Source of the DNA: Mesorhizobium erdmanii USDA 3471
GTDB lineage: Bacteria > Pseudomonadota > Alphaproteobacteria > Rhizobiales > Rhizobiaceae
NCBI RefSeq assembly: GCF_000472705.1
Contig: NZ_AXAE01000023.1
Coordinates: 85,631-149,630 of the forward strand
Length of the DNA: 64,000 nucleotides
Direction: 5' to 3'
Below are positions 33,342 through 42,384 of this stretch, one piece after another. The notes under the pieces are model-generated. The model saw nothing but the letters and a program-made list of their open reading frames with translations. It was not told where the DNA came from and did no database searches. Both the position numbers and the translations under genes were made by a program. Within the stretch, counting starts at the first letter, position 1. Each line of letters opens with the position of its first letter.

Positions 33342-34847
33342 TTAGAGCGTCGCGCCGAGATGCCAGGGCACAAACTCGTTGTCGCCATAGCCGAAATCCT
33401 CGCTTTTGGTCTTGCGGCCAGAAGCCGTCTCGACAATCAGTTCGAAGATCTCGCGGCCCATGCCGGCGATGGTCTTTTCGCCCGAGGCGATGACGCCGCA
33501 ATTGACGTCCATGTCCTCTTCCATCTGATGATACATGGTCGAGTTGGTGGCGACCTTGATCGACGGTGTCGGCCGGCAACCGAAGCAGGACCCGCGGCCG
33601 GTGGTGAAGACGATCACATTGGCGCCGCCGGCGACCTGGCCGGTGGCCGAGACCGGGTCGTAGCCGGGCGTATCCATGAACACCAGCCCGTTGCCGGTGA
33701 CCTTTTCAGCATAGCCGAAGACGCCGTTGAGCGGCGTCTGGCCGCCCTTGGCAACCGCGCCCAGCGACTTCTCCAGGATGGTGGTGAGGCCGCCGCGCTT
33801 GTTGCCGGGCGAGGGGTTGTTGTCGATCGAGGCGCCATGCTTGGCGACGTGGTCTTCCCACCACTTCACATAGCCATCGAGCTTTTGGGCGATCTCGGGC
33901 GTCGCCGCGCGGTAGGCGAGCAGATGCTCGGCGCCATAGATTTCCGTGGTCTCGGAGAGGATGCCGATGCCGCCGACGCCGGCCAGAATGTCGACGGCCG
34001 CGCCCAGCGCCGGATTGGCCGTGATGCCCGACATGCCGTCGGAGCCGCCGCACTGCAGGCCGACGACGATCTCCGAGACCGGGATCGGCTCGCGCTTCAG
34101 CTGGCCGACTTCCTCGGCGATCTCAGCCAGCACCCCCATCGCCTTTTCCACCGATTTGCGCGACCCGCCGGCGTCCTGGATGTTGAAATGGCGTTTGCCG
34201 GCGGCGACGCCCTTCTGGCCGTAGAGGGTGAGCTGGTTCACCTCGCAGCCGAGGCCGACCATCAGCACGCCGCCGAAATTCGGGTGGCGGGCATAGCCGG
34301 CCAGCGTGCGGTGCAGCACCATCATGCCGTCGCCGGTGCCGCTCATGCCGCAGCCCTGGCCGTGGACGATGGGCACGAAGCCGTCGATGCCGGGATATTT
34401 CGGCAGCAAGGTCCGGTTGGCGGTGTCGGCGATGGAATGGCAGACCGTGGCCGAGCAATTGACGCTGGCGACGATGCCGATGAAGTTGCGTGTGCCGGCC
34501 CGGCCGTCGGCACGTCGATAACCCATGAAGGTGCGGGCGCGGTCGGCTTCGGTCGCATGCTCGGCCTCGCTTGGCGGTACCACCGGCAGGCGGCCGGCCT
34601 CGAAAACCAGATTGTGCGAATGGACGTGCTCGCCCGGCGCGATGTCCTGCGTGGCGCGGCCGATTGCCTGGGCATATTTGACCACGGCTTCGCCGGCGGC
34701 AATCGGCTTGATCGCCACCTTGTGGCCGGGCTCGATGACGGCGGTGGCAGACGCACCGCCCGGCAGAACGGTGCCGATCTCGATGCGGCCATTGGCAACG
34801 GCGACATTGTCGGCGGGGGACAGAAGAATGGTGTTGGAGACGTTCAC
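33342..34847 (-). CDS. Altronate dehydratase family protein (UxaA/GarD type)
   Basis: 501 residues with a GTG start. The N-terminal ~90 residues form a SAF domain (NVAVANGRIEIG ... GEHVHSHNL), and the rest is the GD_AH catalytic region with NCSATVCHSIAD, HGQGCGMS, GLGCEVNQ, LQCGGSDGMSG and RGSCFGCRPTPSIK, including conserved cysteines and histidines for Fe/Mn. The length matches UxaA (altronate to 2-keto-3-deoxygluconate); galactarate or L-fuconate-type substrates are alternatives. First gene of an operon with the aldo/keto reductase, divergent from the gntR gene at 35100. Confidence 0.92.
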   Translation of the reverse strand: MNVSNTILLSPADNVAVANGRIEIGTVLPGGASATAVIEPGHKVAIKPIAAGEAVVKYAQAIGRATQDIAPGEHVHSHNLVFEAGRLPVVPPSEAEHATEADRARTFMGYRRADGRAGTRNFIGIVASVNCSATVCHSIADTANRTLLPKYPGIDGFVPIVHGQGCGMSGTGDGMMVLHRTLAGYARHPNFGGVLMVGLGCEVNQLTLYGQKGVAAGKRHFNIQDAGGSRKSVEKAMGVLAEIAEEVGQLKREPIPVSEIVVGLQCGGSDGMSGITANPALGAAVDILAGVGGIGILSETTEIYGAEHLLAYRAATPEIAQKLDGYVKWWEDHVAKHGASIDNNPSPGNKRGGLTTILEKSLGAVAKGGQTPLNGVFGYAEKVTGNGLVFMDTPGYDPVSATGQVAGGANVIVFTTGRGSCFGCRPTPSIKVATNSTMYHQMEEDMDVNCGVIASGEKTIAGMGREIFELIVETASGRKTKSEDFGYGDNEFVPWHLGATL

Positions 34848-34909
34848 GGGCGGTTTCCTGGGTGATCCTGGGATGCGCGGATTGACACGCGCCTGTTAAG
34901 AGTTAATGT

Positions 34910-34950
34910 CTTTTATCGTGAAAAAACAGTTTTGCGTCAATTGTTTTTTC
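34910..34950. promoter_or_regulatory. Operator dyad on the altronate dehydratase promoter
   Basis: GAAAAAACA (34920-34928) and TGTTTTTTC (34942-34950) are perfect 9-bp arms with a 13-bp spacer. On the minus strand the spacer and inner arm contain TTGACG (34940-34935), a -35 candidate, with ATAAAA/TAAAAG about 18 bp further at 34916-34911 as a weak -10. The site suits repression by the divergent GntR regulator. Confidence 0.5.
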
Positions 34951-35099
34951 GCAGGCGCTGCGCGTGCCTCTGGCAGTGGCGGCGCGGCAAACAACGGACG
35001 GGACCCCAGCGAAAGCGTTTCCTGCTTTTCAGGGTCATGGGAACGTCATATTGCGCTTCAAGCCGGCCACCGCAAGCGCCGGCACGAGTGGGGCAGGGA

Positions 35100-36002
35100 A
35101 TGTCGAAGAGCAACAACGTCTACAAGGACGCCTACAACAGGTGCCTCAGGCTGCTCGACGAAACGCGCAGCCTGCCGTCGGAACCGGAACTGGGCGCGCT
35201 GCTCGGCGTCAGCCGCACCACCGTGCGCAGCATCCTGACGCGCATGGAGGAAACCGGGCTGATCGCCTGGAACAAGCGCGCCAAGACGGTGCTGCGAGAC
35301 CCGCATCCCGATGATTTCTTCCCCGAGGAGGAGACCGACACGCTGGCCGAGATCATCGAGCGCTCGTTCATGCGGCGGCTGCTCGCTGGCGGCGCCGAAG
35401 CCGGCATGCAAATCAACGAGCTCGAACTGGCGCGCGAGATCGGCGTCGGCACCACCAGCGTGCGCGAGTTCCTGATCCGCTTCTCGCGCTTCGGCCTGAT
35501 CGAGAAACGCCGTAACAGCCACTGGGTGCTCAAGGGCTTTACGCGGGCTTTCGCGCTCGAACTGACCGAAATCCGCGAGATGTTCGAACTGCGTTCGGCG
35601 GCCGCCTTCGCCGCGCTGCCGCAGGATAGCGCGGTCTGGGCCGATCTCGACCGCCTGGAGGCCGAACACCGTCTGTTGGCCAGCGAGATCGCCACCCGCT
35701 TCAATGAGTTCTCGGAGTTGGACGAGCGCTTTCACCGGCTCATCCATCGCGCTTCGCGCAACCGCTTCATCGTCGATTTCTACGATGTCATCGCCATGAT
35801 CTTCCATTACCACTACCAGTGGAACAAGGCGCAGGAACGCGAGCGCAATGAAGTCGCGGTCGGCGAGCATCTTGCCTATATCGAGGCGCTCAAATCGCGC
35901 GATCTCGGCAAGGTCGACGCCGCCTGCCGCAAACACCTGAAGTCGGCGCGCCAGACATTGCTGACGTCGATCCCGGAAAACCGACCCTCGCAAAAACCCT
36001 GA
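35100..36002 (+). CDS. GntR-family regulator with two winged helices and an FCD domain
   Basis: 300 residues, longer than the usual ~230 for FCD regulators. Residues ~10-66 form one winged helix (PSEPELGALLGVSRTTVRSIL) and residues ~80-150 a second one (INELELAREIGVGTTSVREF). The FCD ligand domain follows, with metal-type residues in ELDERFHRLIHRAS, VGEHLAYIEAL and CRKHLKSAR. ATG at 35100 with a G-rich ribosome-binding stretch just before it. Divergent from the altronate dehydratase gene with an operator dyad between; a sugar acid is the probable effector. Confidence 0.85.
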   Translation: MSKSNNVYKDAYNRCLRLLDETRSLPSEPELGALLGVSRTTVRSILTRMEETGLIAWNKRAKTVLRDPHPDDFFPEEETDTLAEIIERSFMRRLLAGGAEAGMQINELELAREIGVGTTSVREFLIRFSRFGLIEKRRNSHWVLKGFTRAFALELTEIREMFELRSAAAFAALPQDSAVWADLDRLEAEHRLLASEIATRFNEFSELDERFHRLIHRASRNRFIVDFYDVIAMIFHYHYQWNKAQERERNEVAVGEHLAYIEALKSRDLGKVDAACRKHLKSARQTLLTSIPENRPSQKP

Positions 36003-36058
36003 GCCGCATCGGCAAGGCCAAGACGCAGCTCAACTTTCTGTTTTATGCCTGTCGTCGT

Positions 36059-36090
36059 CCCAAAACCGCTGCGCACTTTTCGGCGACATC
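36059..36090. repeat. Fragment of the AAAAGTG/CGGTTTTC palindrome family
   Basis: The stretch CCCAAAACCGCTGCGCACTT followed by TTCGGCGACATC matches the core of the palindrome family seen at 21762, 33265 and 52589. It lies in the 186 bp gap between the GntR gene and the copper operon, before a candidate promoter TTGCCG (36123) N16 TACCAT (36145). Confidence 0.55.
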
Positions 36091-36188
36091 CACCAGTCGC
36101 GCCGCGTTGCCGCAGCATCGAATTGCCGATTTTCGGCCTGACGCTACCATGATAGGTATGTTTCCAGGTCGCCGAAGAGGCAAATCGT

Positions 36189-36572
36189 TTGAACAGCCGG
36201 GGGACACGCTGGAGCATGCCGGTCGCGCTTGTCGCGGCCTACCTGCTGCTGCTCCAGTCGACGCTCGGCGCGTTTGCCTTCGGCACGGGGCCGAATGCCG
36301 CGCAGCTCGACGCTTTCGGCAATGTCATCTGTAGCCACGATGGCGCCACCCAGCTTCCTGGCAGCGACCAGCACCCGTCGCACCTGCCGGCTTGCTGCAC
36401 GCTTGGCTGCAGCATGTTTTCATCGGCCTTCGCCCCGCCATCCGATGCCGGGCTAGCCTTGGCCAGCCTGTCCTTTGAAGCGGTCGCCTTCGTCTTCCCG
36501 GCGAGCATTCATCTCGACTTCGCGCGCGAACGCTCGCCGTCGAACCCGCGCGCGCCGCCGCTGGCGGCCTGA
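36189..36572 (+). CDS. DUF2946-family protein
   Basis: 127 residues with an N-terminal hydrophobic segment (ALVAAYLLLLQSTLGAFA) that is a signal peptide or anchor. The mature part has the DUF2946 pattern of CSHDG, several histidines (SDQHPSHLP) and ACCTLGC. A TTG start at 36189 has GAAGAGG eight bases upstream; an ATG nine codons later lacks spacing. First gene of a copper-related operon with PCuAC, YcnI and CopCD, so a periplasmic copper-binding role is inferred. Confidence 0.78.
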   Translation: MNSRGTRWSMPVALVAAYLLLLQSTLGAFAFGTGPNAAQLDAFGNVICSHDGATQLPGSDQHPSHLPACCTLGCSMFSSAFAPPSDAGLALASLSFEAVAFVFPASIHLDFARERSPSNPRAPPLAA

Positions 36573-36669
36573 GCCAAATTGTCCGGTGAAACCTTTCGCC
36601 GGCCCACCTATCCAAAGATCAAACGGCTCGCGACCGGCGACGGCGCGATCATCACTTCATGGAGCAACC

Positions 36670-37218
36670 ATGTCCTATTCCTTCCCAATCGCCCCGCGTC
36701 CCATGCTCGGCCGCAACAGATCCGTCCGGCGCACCCTAGAGCAGCGTCTCGGCATTGCCGTGTTGGCCTTTGTCGTGTTGTTTTTAGGCGCCCAGACGGT
36801 CTCCGCGCATGAATTCAAAGTCGGCGATCTCGAGATCGGGCATCCCTGGTCGCGTGCCACGCCGGCCGGCGCCAAGGTGGCCGGCGGCTATCTCACCATC
36901 ACCAACAATGGCAGCACGCCGGACCGGCTGGTGTCGATTAGCTCCGATATCTCCGGAAAGGCCGAGCTGCACGAAATGGGCGTCAAGGACGGCGTCATGA
37001 CCATGCGGCCGGTTACCGGCGGTCTCGAAATTCCGGCCGGCGGCAAGGTCGTTCTGGGTCCCGGCAGCTATCATGTGATGTTCATGGATTTGAAACAGGC
37101 ACCCAAGCAAGGCGAGATGTTTGCCGCCACGCTGACCTTCGAAAAGGCCGGGACGGTGACGATCAAATTCGCCGTGCAAGCCCTTGGCAGCGCGGCACCC
37201 CAAGAAGACAACGACTAA
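36670..37218 (+). CDS. Periplasmic copper chaperone PCu(A)C
   Basis: 182 residues: a signal peptide of about 47 residues ending VSAHEF, then a single PCuAC domain (DUF461). The Cu(I)-binding pattern HxM ... M ... HxM is visible as LHEMG, GVMTMRPV and YHVMFMDL. In other bacteria PCuAC delivers Cu(I) to Sco or the CuA site of cytochrome oxidase. ATG at 36670 with GGAGC five bases upstream. The frame is open further upstream within the DUF2946 gene, but that is not coding in this frame. Confidence 0.92.
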   Translation: MSYSFPIAPRPMLGRNRSVRRTLEQRLGIAVLAFVVLFLGAQTVSAHEFKVGDLEIGHPWSRATPAGAKVAGGYLTITNNGSTPDRLVSISSDISGKAELHEMGVKDGVMTMRPVTGGLEIPAGGKVVLGPGSYHVMFMDLKQAPKQGEMFAATLTFEKAGTVTIKFAVQALGSAAPQEDND

Positions 37219-37257
37219 ACCGGCCGTCGTACCGATCAGGATTCTAGAGGGACCATC

Positions 37258-37776
37258 ATGAACAAGTATCTTTTGGCGGCCGCAGCGCTTCTGGTGCTGG
37301 GGACGAACGTCGCCTTTGCGCACATCACGCTCGAAACGCAGGAAGCGGCTGTCGGATCGACCTACAAGGCGGTGCTGCGCGTGCCGCATGGTTGCGACGG
37401 CAAGGCAACGACCGCCGTGCGCGTGCAGATCCCGGAAGGGGCGATCGCGGTGAAGCCGATGCCGAAGCCGGGCTGGACCCTACAGACCAAGAAGGGCAAA
37501 TATGAAGAATCCTACCACCTCTATGGCCAGGCGGTGAGCGACGGCGTCAAGGAAGTCGACTGGAGCGGCGGCAATTTGCCGGATGAATTCTATGACGAGT
37601 TCGTCTTCCGCGCCACGCTGACCGCGGATCTGCCGGCCGGCCAGAAGCTCTACTTCCCGGTGGTGCAGGAATGCGGCGATGCCACCGACCGCTGGATCGA
37701 GATACCGGCGGCAGGGCAGGATGAAGACGCGCTGGAGAACCCGGCGCCCGGCATCAAGCTCACGCCGAAGAAATAG
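37258..37776 (+). CDS. YcnI-family (DUF1775) copper metallochaperone
   Basis: 172 residues, signal peptide cleaved before HITLE so that the mature N-terminal His can bind copper, as in B. subtilis YcnI. The conserved Trp and Glu brace appears in PKPGWTLQTKKG, and PHGC/ECGD positions are typical of the family. It follows the PCuAC gene by 39 bp and precedes CopCD; these proteins often occur together in copper acquisition. Confidence 0.92.
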   Translation: MNKYLLAAAALLVLGTNVAFAHITLETQEAAVGSTYKAVLRVPHGCDGKATTAVRVQIPEGAIAVKPMPKPGWTLQTKKGKYEESYHLYGQAVSDGVKEVDWSGGNLPDEFYDEFVFRATLTADLPAGQKLYFPVVQECGDATDRWIEIPAAGQDEDALENPAPGIKLTPKK

Positions 37777-37786
37777 TTTTCTCCTT

Positions 37787-37813
37787 GGCGCGCTCCGATT
37801 GCCGGAGCGCGCC
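37787..37813. terminator. Perfect hairpin between ycnI-like and copCD-like genes
   Basis: GGCGCGCTCCG (37787-37797) pairs with CGGAGCGCGCC (37803-37813) around ATTGC. There is no T-run after it. It may attenuate expression of the downstream membrane protein. Confidence 0.6.
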
Positions 37814-37852
37814 GCGTCACCGTGGCATGGCATGACCGCAATATCGTCTCCG

Positions 37853-39466
37853 ATGGTCGATACCACCAGCAAGCTGTCCGGCTGGCTTGCCGGTGGGCTA
37901 CTGGCCCTGCTCATGGCTTTTACCGTCATGGCATCGACAGATCAGGCCTTTGCCCATGCCGCGCTGATCAAGACCGATCCGGCCGACGGTGCCGTGCTCG
38001 CACAGGCTCCGACACGGTTGTCACTGACTTTCAGCGAACCGGTTTCGCCGCTCGTGCTCACCCTGGTGAAGCCCGACGGCACGCCGCTTCCACTGACGTC
38101 CTTCCGCCTCACCGACCAGACGATCGAGATCGACAATCCGCAAGCGCTCAAGTCCGGCACCCATGTGCTGAGCTGGCGTGTCATTTCCGCCGACGGCCAT
38201 CCGGTCGGCGGCTCGCTGTTGTTTTCCATCGGTGCGCCAAGCGAGCCGCCCGCCGTACCCGAAGCGGTCGACTGGCCGCTGCGCGAGGCGATCTGGATCG
38301 GCAAGGTTTTGCTCTACATCGGTCTTTTCATGGGCGTCGGCGGCGCCTTCGCGCTGGCCTGGCTGAGTGGCGAGGGACGACCCGGTCAGCGTTTTGTCTC
38401 GGCGGCGGTGCTTTGCGGGCTGGTGGCGGCACCCTTGTCGCTCGGCTTTCAAGGGCTCGATGCGCTCGGTGCGCCGCTTTCCCATCTGGCGCAGCCGGTA
38501 ATCTGGCGGACCGGGCTCGGCACCAGCTTCGGCTGGACGGTTCTGGTGGCCTTGATTTCGCTGGGGCTCGGTCTCTTGTCGCTGGCCGGCCCGCACCGGG
38601 CCGCCAAGCCCTTTGCGCTGGCCGGGCTGGCCGGCGTGGGCGCGGCACTTGCTGCCAGCGGCCACGCCGGCGCGGCCGAACCGCAATGGCTGACGCGGCC
38701 GTTGGTGTTCGTGCATGGCGCCGGCATTGGCTTCTGGGCTGGCGCGCTGGTGCCGCTCGGCCTCGCGCTGAGGCGTCAAACGGCCGATGCCGTCGTTTTC
38801 CTGCGCCGCTTCTCCTTGGCGATCCTGCCTGTCGTGGCCGTGCTTGCAACGGCCGGCATCGTGCTCGCCGTCATCCAGGTGCAGACGCCCTCGGCGTTGG
38901 TCGGTACCGCCTATGGCCGGCTGCTTCTGGTCAAGCTCGCGCTTCTGGTCTTCCTGTTCACGCTGGCCGCCGTCAACCGCTGGAAACTCACCGCCTCGGC
39001 CGAGGCGGGGGCAACGGAGGTGCAACGCAGGCTTACCCGCTCGATTTCGGTCGAGATGCTGCTCGTGCTGGCGATCTTCGGCGTGGCCGCCGGCTGGCGC
39101 TTCACGCCGCCGCCGCGGGCGCTGGCGATCGCGGCGGCGCAGCCGGTTTCGGTCCATATCCATACGCTACAGGCGATGGCCGATCTCACCATCACACCAG
39201 GCCATGCCGGCCAGGTCGGGGCTTCGATGATCATCATGACCGGTGATTTCGGCCCGCTCGACGCCAAGGAAGTGACGCTGGTGCTGTCGAAACCCGATTC
39301 CGGCATCGAACCGCTGAAGCGCGCGGCGACCAAGCCCGGCGATGGCAGCTGGCGTGTCGACAACCTCGTCATTCCGGTTCCCGGCCGCTGGACGGTGCGC
39401 ATCGACATCCTGGTTTCGGACTTCCAGATCGTGAAGATCGAAGCGCCGGTGGACATCAGGCCGTGA
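37853..39466 (+). CDS. CopC-CopD fusion with C-terminal FixH/YtkA-like domain
   Basis: About 537 residues. After a signal peptide (LAGGLLALLMAFTVMA) the mature protein begins AHAALIKTDPADG, the CopC copper-binding N-terminus, and continues with SADGHPVGGSLLFS. Residues ~140-420 form eight or so transmembrane helices of CopD. The final ~100 residues are a soluble beta domain resembling YtkA/FixH. Such fusions import or sense copper at the inner membrane. The start could also be the ATG at 37832; neither has a strong ribosome-binding site. It ends the copper operon. Confidence 0.88.
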   Translation: MVDTTSKLSGWLAGGLLALLMAFTVMASTDQAFAHAALIKTDPADGAVLAQAPTRLSLTFSEPVSPLVLTLVKPDGTPLPLTSFRLTDQTIEIDNPQALKSGTHVLSWRVISADGHPVGGSLLFSIGAPSEPPAVPEAVDWPLREAIWIGKVLLYIGLFMGVGGAFALAWLSGEGRPGQRFVSAAVLCGLVAAPLSLGFQGLDALGAPLSHLAQPVIWRTGLGTSFGWTVLVALISLGLGLLSLAGPHRAAKPFALAGLAGVGAALAASGHAGAAEPQWLTRPLVFVHGAGIGFWAGALVPLGLALRRQTADAVVFLRRFSLAILPVVAVLATAGIVLAVIQVQTPSALVGTAYGRLLLVKLALLVFLFTLAAVNRWKLTASAEAGATEVQRRLTRSISVEMLLVLAIFGVAAGWRFTPPPRALAIAAAQPVSVHIHTLQAMADLTITPGHAGQVGASMIIMTGDFGPLDAKEVTLVLSKPDSGIEPLKRAATKPGDGSWRVDNLVIPVPGRWTVRIDILVSDFQIVKIEAPVDIRP

Positions 39467-39579
39467 TGGTCTATATGGCCGCTTGCGAAGCCAGGCGGTT
39501 GACGCGGCACTGAACGCTCGTCAATCATCCGCCAAATCGCGGGCTCCAACCAACAAGATCCGAAAGCAGGGAAGAAACG

Positions 39580-41007
39580 ATGGAAAAAGCCGAAATCGGC
39601 CTGATCGGCCTTGGCACGATGGGCTCCAACCTGGCGCTCAACATCGCCGAACACGGGCACCGCATCGCCGTCTTCAACCGCACCCGCGCCCGCACCGACG
39701 CCTTTGTCGAGAATGCCGGCGCGCTCAGGAACATGGTTGTCCCCTGCTACAGCCTGGAGGAGCTTGCCGCGGCGATCCGGCCGCCGCGCCCGATCATCAT
39801 CATGGTTCTGGCCGGCAAGCCGGTCGACGAACAGATCGAAGCCTTGCGCGGCGTGCTGTCCAACAACGACATCGTCATCGATGCCGGCAACGCCAATTTC
39901 CGCGACACGATGCGGCGCTTCTCCGAGCTGTCCGGCTCGGGCCTCACCTTCATCGGCATGGGCGTCTCCGGCGGCGAGGAGGGCGCGCGGCACGGGCCGT
40001 CGATCATGGTCGGTGGTACCGAAGAGTCGTGGAAGCGTGTCGAAAACGTGCTCACCGCCATCTCGGCAAAATTCAAGGACGAACCCTGTGCCGCCTGGCT
40101 CGGCACCGATGGTGCCGGGCATTTCGTCAAGACCATCCACAACGGCATCGAATATGCCGACATGCAGATGATCGCCGAAATCTACGGCATTCTGCGTGAT
40201 GGCCTGGGCATGGGGCCGAAGGACATCGGCACGGTGTTTTCCAACTGGAACAAGGGCCGGCTCAATTCCTACCTGATCGAGATCACCGCCAAGGTGCTGG
40301 CCGCCGACGATCCCAAGACCGGCAAGCCGGTGGTCGACATCATCCTCGACCGTGCGGGCCAGAAGGGCACCGGCAAATGGTCTGTCATCGAGGCGCAGCA
40401 GCTCGGCATTCCAGCGACCGCGATCGAGGCGGCGGTGGCGGCACGCGTGCTGTCGTCGATCAAGGACGAGCGGCTGGCGGCGGAAAAAGCCTATGGCACG
40501 ATCGGCGTTACGAAGATTTCCGGCGACAAGGACGCACTGCTGAAAGACCTCGAACTGGCGCTGTTCGCCGGCAAGATCGCCGCCTACGCGCAAGGTTTCG
40601 CTGTGATGAGCGGGGCCTCGAAGGAATTCAACTGGAACCTTCCGATGCCGACAATCGCCAGGATCTGGCGCGCCGGCTGCATCATCCGCTCGCAGATGCT
40701 GGATACGATGGCCGAGGCTTTCAGCAGCGGCGGCGCGGCGACCAATCTGTTGATGGCGCCGGCTTTCATCGCCTTGATGCAGGAGGCGCATCCGTCGCTG
40801 CGGCGCATCGTGGCAAGGGCTTCCGAGGCCGGCTCACCGGTGCCGGCGCTGTCTTCGGCTCTTGCCTATTTCGACAGCTACCGCCAGGGCCGTGGCACCT
40901 CGAACCTGATCCAGGCGCAGCGAGACTTCTTCGGCGCGCATGGCTTCGAACGCATCGGCGAGCAGGGCGCGTTCCACGGCCCGTGGGGGAGCGGGGCTGC
41001 CGGCTAG
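39580..41007 (+). CDS. gnd: 6-phosphogluconate dehydrogenase (decarboxylating)
   Basis: 475 residues, the long dimeric type. N-terminal NADP fold GLGTMGSNLALN with NRTRART favouring NADP; substrate-binding GVSGGEEGARHGPS; catalytic Lys and His in GHFVKTIHNGIEY; C-terminal tail with RRDFFGAHGFER-like QRDFFGAHGFERI. It converts 6-phosphogluconate to ribulose 5-phosphate plus CO2. Its stop overlaps the end of the convergent lacI-type gene by 4 bp. It stands alone, with a ribosome-binding GAAG upstream. Confidence 0.95.
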   Translation: MEKAEIGLIGLGTMGSNLALNIAEHGHRIAVFNRTRARTDAFVENAGALRNMVVPCYSLEELAAAIRPPRPIIIMVLAGKPVDEQIEALRGVLSNNDIVIDAGNANFRDTMRRFSELSGSGLTFIGMGVSGGEEGARHGPSIMVGGTEESWKRVENVLTAISAKFKDEPCAAWLGTDGAGHFVKTIHNGIEYADMQMIAEIYGILRDGLGMGPKDIGTVFSNWNKGRLNSYLIEITAKVLAADDPKTGKPVVDIILDRAGQKGTGKWSVIEAQQLGIPATAIEAAVAARVLSSIKDERLAAEKAYGTIGVTKISGDKDALLKDLELALFAGKIAAYAQGFAVMSGASKEFNWNLPMPTIARIWRAGCIIRSQMLDTMAEAFSSGGAATNLLMAPAFIALMQEAHPSLRRIVARASEAGSPVPALSSALAYFDSYRQGRGTSNLIQAQRDFFGAHGFERIGEQGAFHGPWGSGAAG

Positions 41008-42056
41008 TCGGTGGAGCGCCGGTAGGCAAGAACCTCGCCTGGCACGCTGAGGCTTTGCAGCGAGCCGGGTGCCGCGCCGCCGATCCAGCCGAGCACCGAG
41101 CGGGCAAGCTCCGAGCCTGCCAGCCGGAAGTTCTCGTTGACGATCAGCAGTTCGGGCCGGAACAGGTGCAAAAGATCCGATGATTGCTTGGAAACGATGT
41201 CGACATCGCGGCCAAGCTTGAGGCCGGCATCCTCGATGCCGGCGACCAGTGCCAGTGTCGCCGCCGCGGCGCTGCTGACGAAACCGTCCGGCCTGATGTC
41301 GCGGCGCATCAGCTGCGCCGTCCTCGTCCTGATTTGCTCGATCGAATGGTCGATCGAGACGGTGCTGAACGGGACCTCGCTGGCGCCGACCTCGCTCAGG
41401 GCGTCGGCAAAACCGTTGACCGTATGGCCGTGATAGGTCAGTCCGACGGGTGGCGCCAGCAGAGCGAGCTTGCGGCGTCCCATGCTCGCAAGGCGCCGCA
41501 CCGCTTCGACCGCGAAGGCGTGATTGTCGAAATCATGATAGGGATGGACCAGCCCCATATCGGTGCGGCCATGCGTGGCAAAGGGAATGCCGTGCTCCAG
41601 CATATAGCGGGCCCTGGCATCATTCGGCTGCGTGCGCGAGATGATGACACCATCGGCGGAGCCGGTCTCGACCAGATAGCGGATTGGGTCAAGCGGATCC
41701 TGCGAGCGCGAATAAGGCGTGACGATCAAATGGTAGGGCGTGTCGGCAATGACCTCCGAGACGCCGTAAATGATGTCGGAGACAAAACTCATGATCTCCT
41801 GCTCGGTGTTGAGCACGAGGCTGATGACATTGGTCTTGCCGGTTCTGAGGCGCACGCCGGCCCGGTTCGGCCGGTAGCCGATCTGCTTGGCGACGAGCTG
41901 GACGCGGCGCCTGGTTTCGGCGCCGATCTCGGGGGCATCCTTCAGGGCGCGCGATACGGTGGTGACGCCGAGCCCGGTCATGAAGGCAAGCGTCTTCAGC
42001 GTCGGTCGCCCTTGCGCCGACGTCTCGTCGTTCTTTTCCGTCCGCCGTCTGTCCAT
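41004..42056 (-). CDS. LacI-family transcriptional regulator
   Basis: 350 residues: LacI HTH (LKTLAFMTGLGVTTVSRALK) with the hinge IGYRPNRAGVRLR, then a periplasmic-binding-protein-like sensor. It is divergent from an ABC sugar operon. Two identical dyads CTGAAACGTTACAG, in opposite orientation, are found at 42155-42168 and 42418-42431, one within its own promoter and one at the ABC operon promoter. It is therefore predicted to repress both, with a sugar inducer. An N-terminal extension of ~15 residues precedes the HTH. Confidence 0.92.
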   Translation of the reverse strand: MDRRRTEKNDETSAQGRPTLKTLAFMTGLGVTTVSRALKDAPEIGAETRRRVQLVAKQIGYRPNRAGVRLRTGKTNVISLVLNTEQEIMSFVSDIIYGVSEVIADTPYHLIVTPYSRSQDPLDPIRYLVETGSADGVIISRTQPNDARARYMLEHGIPFATHGRTDMGLVHPYHDFDNHAFAVEAVRRLASMGRRKLALLAPPVGLTYHGHTVNGFADALSEVGASEVPFSTVSIDHSIEQIRTRTAQLMRRDIRPDGFVSSAAAATLALVAGIEDAGLKLGRDVDIVSKQSSDLLHLFRPELLIVNENFRLAGSELARSVLGWIGGAAPGSLQSLSVPGEVLAYRRSTD

Positions 42057-42148
42057 TCGTCCCGCCCGTCAGGCGCATAGCAGCCGCAAGCCTGGTCGGC
42101 AATCGCCGCGATTGGCGGCGTGGCATGATTTTAACCCGTCGGGGTGTC

Positions 42149-42176
42149 AATATACTGAAACGTTACAGATTGCCAA
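42149..42176 (-). promoter_or_regulatory. lacI-type gene promoter with operator in the spacer
   Basis: Minus strand: -35 TTGGCA (42176-42171), -10 TATATT (42154-42149), 16-bp spacer. The operator CTGTAACGTTTCAG (minus-strand reading of 42168-42155) occupies the spacer entirely, indicating autorepression. Confidence 0.7.
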
Positions 42177-42384
42177 TCTCATGGCCTGACTGGCGAATGC
42201 GAAAGCAGACACGTGATCGTGAATTCTCCAGAGAATCCAAGGCGAACCGTCATCGTTCCTGCCATTTTGCCGGCTTTTGCTTATTTTGCACTGCAGTAGC
42301 TCATATTGCGACGCACAATGGACTCTCCGGCCAATGGATTTTGTTCGCGGTTCGAAAAATATCGGACATCCTTCACTCCTGGGG

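Noticed and set aside
34932..35099. Upstream extension of the GntR regulator
   Set aside because: The added residues are low-quality, cover the operator region and precede a clear MSKSNN start.
38911..40791. A 626-codon minus-strand frame across copCD and gnd
   Set aside because: It runs opposite two well-supported genes and crosses their boundary; no motif is visible.
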